DNA of 40,045 bases, from positions 1 through 40,045 of the forward strand of contig JAERTK010000287.1 of the NCBI GenBank assembly GCA_016844935.1, written 5' to 3'. The translations under genes and the position numbers were made by a program. The stretch is from Desulfobacteraceae bacterium (GTDB lineage: Bacteria; Desulfobacterota; DSM-4660; Desulfatiglandales; Desulfatiglandaceae). The notes under the pieces were generated by a model that had not been told where the DNA came from, did no database searches, and saw nothing but the letters and a program-made list of their open reading frames with translations. This document shows positions 39,681 through 40,045 of the stretch, piece by piece (position 1 is the stretch's first letter; every line of letters starts with the position of its first letter).

Positions 39681-40045
39681 ATGCCGTCTAAGCCCTTATT
39701 GTCCAAGATCCTCATCGCCAACCGGGGTGAGATCGCCCACAGAATTATCCGCTCCTGCCGGGAGATGGGGATCCATACGGTTGGGGTCTACTCGGAGGCG
39801 GACGAAGATTCCCTTCACCTCTCCCTGGCGGATGAGACGGTCTGCATCGGTCCGGCCATGAGCCAGAAAAGCTATCTGAACATGGAAAATATCCTGTCCG
39901 CCGCAAAAGAAACCGGGGCGGATGCCATCCATCCCGGATACGGGTACCTGGCGGAACGTGAGGCCTTTGCCACCCTGTGCGAAGCCGAGGGGCTGGTATT
40001 TATCGGTCCCACAGCCGCAAACTTAAGGCTTGCCGGGGACAAACT
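39681..40045 (+). CDS. Biotin carboxylase subunit, N-terminal part
   Basis: The visible 121 residues start [26 protein letters not shown] and continue to [13 protein letters not shown] and [16 protein letters not shown], the unmistakable N-terminal domain of biotin carboxylase. The ATP-grasp region lies outside the window. The product would use ATP and bicarbonate to carboxylate the biotin carrier, which makes the operon carboxylase-forming rather than decarboxylating. The HPGYG motif keeps the family core but has Tyr-Leu-Ala-Glu where Phe-Leu-Ser-Glu is usual. The start follows the carrier stop by four bases; AAGG about ten bases upstream is a weak binding site. Confidence 0.9.
   Translation, partial: MPSKPLLSKILIANRGEIAHRIIRSCREMGIHTVGVYSEADEDSLHLSLADETVCIGPAMSQKSYLNMENILSAAKETGADAIHPGYGYLAEREAFATLCEAEGLVFIGPTAANLRLAGDK

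Noticed and set aside
1..40045. tRNA, rRNA, CRISPR array, phage or integrase genes
   Set aside because: No T-loop-like GGTTCGA segments in a cloverleaf context, no rRNA-like stretches, no regularly spaced repeats and no integrase or phage structural genes were seen.

Overview
The window looks like a chromosomal segment of a strictly or mostly anaerobic Gram-negative bacterium, most likely a Desulfobacterota (sulfate-reducer-like) lineage. This is an inference. It rests on flavin/iron-sulfur enoate reductases, CoA-ester degradation genes with a biotin carboxylase, a TPR-associated TRAP transporter, lipoprotein and Sec signal peptides, and the overall gene style. No rRNA, tRNA, CRISPR array or complete insertion sequence was seen.

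Layout. 1-6601: the start of a probable M23 peptidase, a TIGR04076-like protein and a possible small lipoprotein on the minus strand, a HAD phosphatase on the plus strand, then a five-gene minus-strand TRAP operon (TPR protein, TatT, DctP, DctQ, DctM). 6896-10132: an RmlD-like reductase overlapping a DUF1232/J-domain protein, convergent with an enoate-reductase-like flavoenzyme. 10278-11795: an exported nickel superoxide dismutase followed by a cation diffusion facilitator. Divergent from it, behind a near-consensus sigma-70 promoter at 11942-11970, is a plus-strand run: a 52-residue protein, a DsbA-like protein, a PlsC-like acyltransferase, a radical SAM enzyme and a J-domain co-chaperone. 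A palindromic element separates this run from a metallo-beta-lactamase-fold hydrolase and a secreted caspase-like protein.

19033-22104 holds a probable MazF toxin remnant and a PadR-controlled operon: PadR, a DUF2141 protein, and a fusion of membrane domain, SCP2 domain and flavodoxin-fold domain. A MITE-like element with a target-site duplication lies just upstream. 22407-27331 is an unusual signalling unit: a solute-binding protein fused to a histidine kinase, a stand-alone receiver, and an AAA+ protein that resembles a sigma-54 activator but has a broken GAFTGA loop and a C-terminal winged-helix-like region.

27447-40045 is one long plus-strand operon opened by a TetR regulator. It encodes a MaoC-SDR-SCP2 protein, an HMG-CoA-synthase-like/DUF35/SDR/SCP2 protein, an SCPx-type thiolase, a FadH-like dienoyl-CoA reductase, two divergent carboxyltransferases, a biotin carrier and the start of a biotin carboxylase. 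Together these read as a CoA-thioester pathway for an unusual, perhaps methyl-branched or lipid-like acyl substrate: carboxylation, reduction of conjugated double bonds, hydration, dehydrogenation and thiolysis. The substrate cannot be read from the sequence. The best candidates for undescribed biology are the sensor-kinase unit, the SCP2 fusion enzymes and the exported NiSOD/CDF pair.
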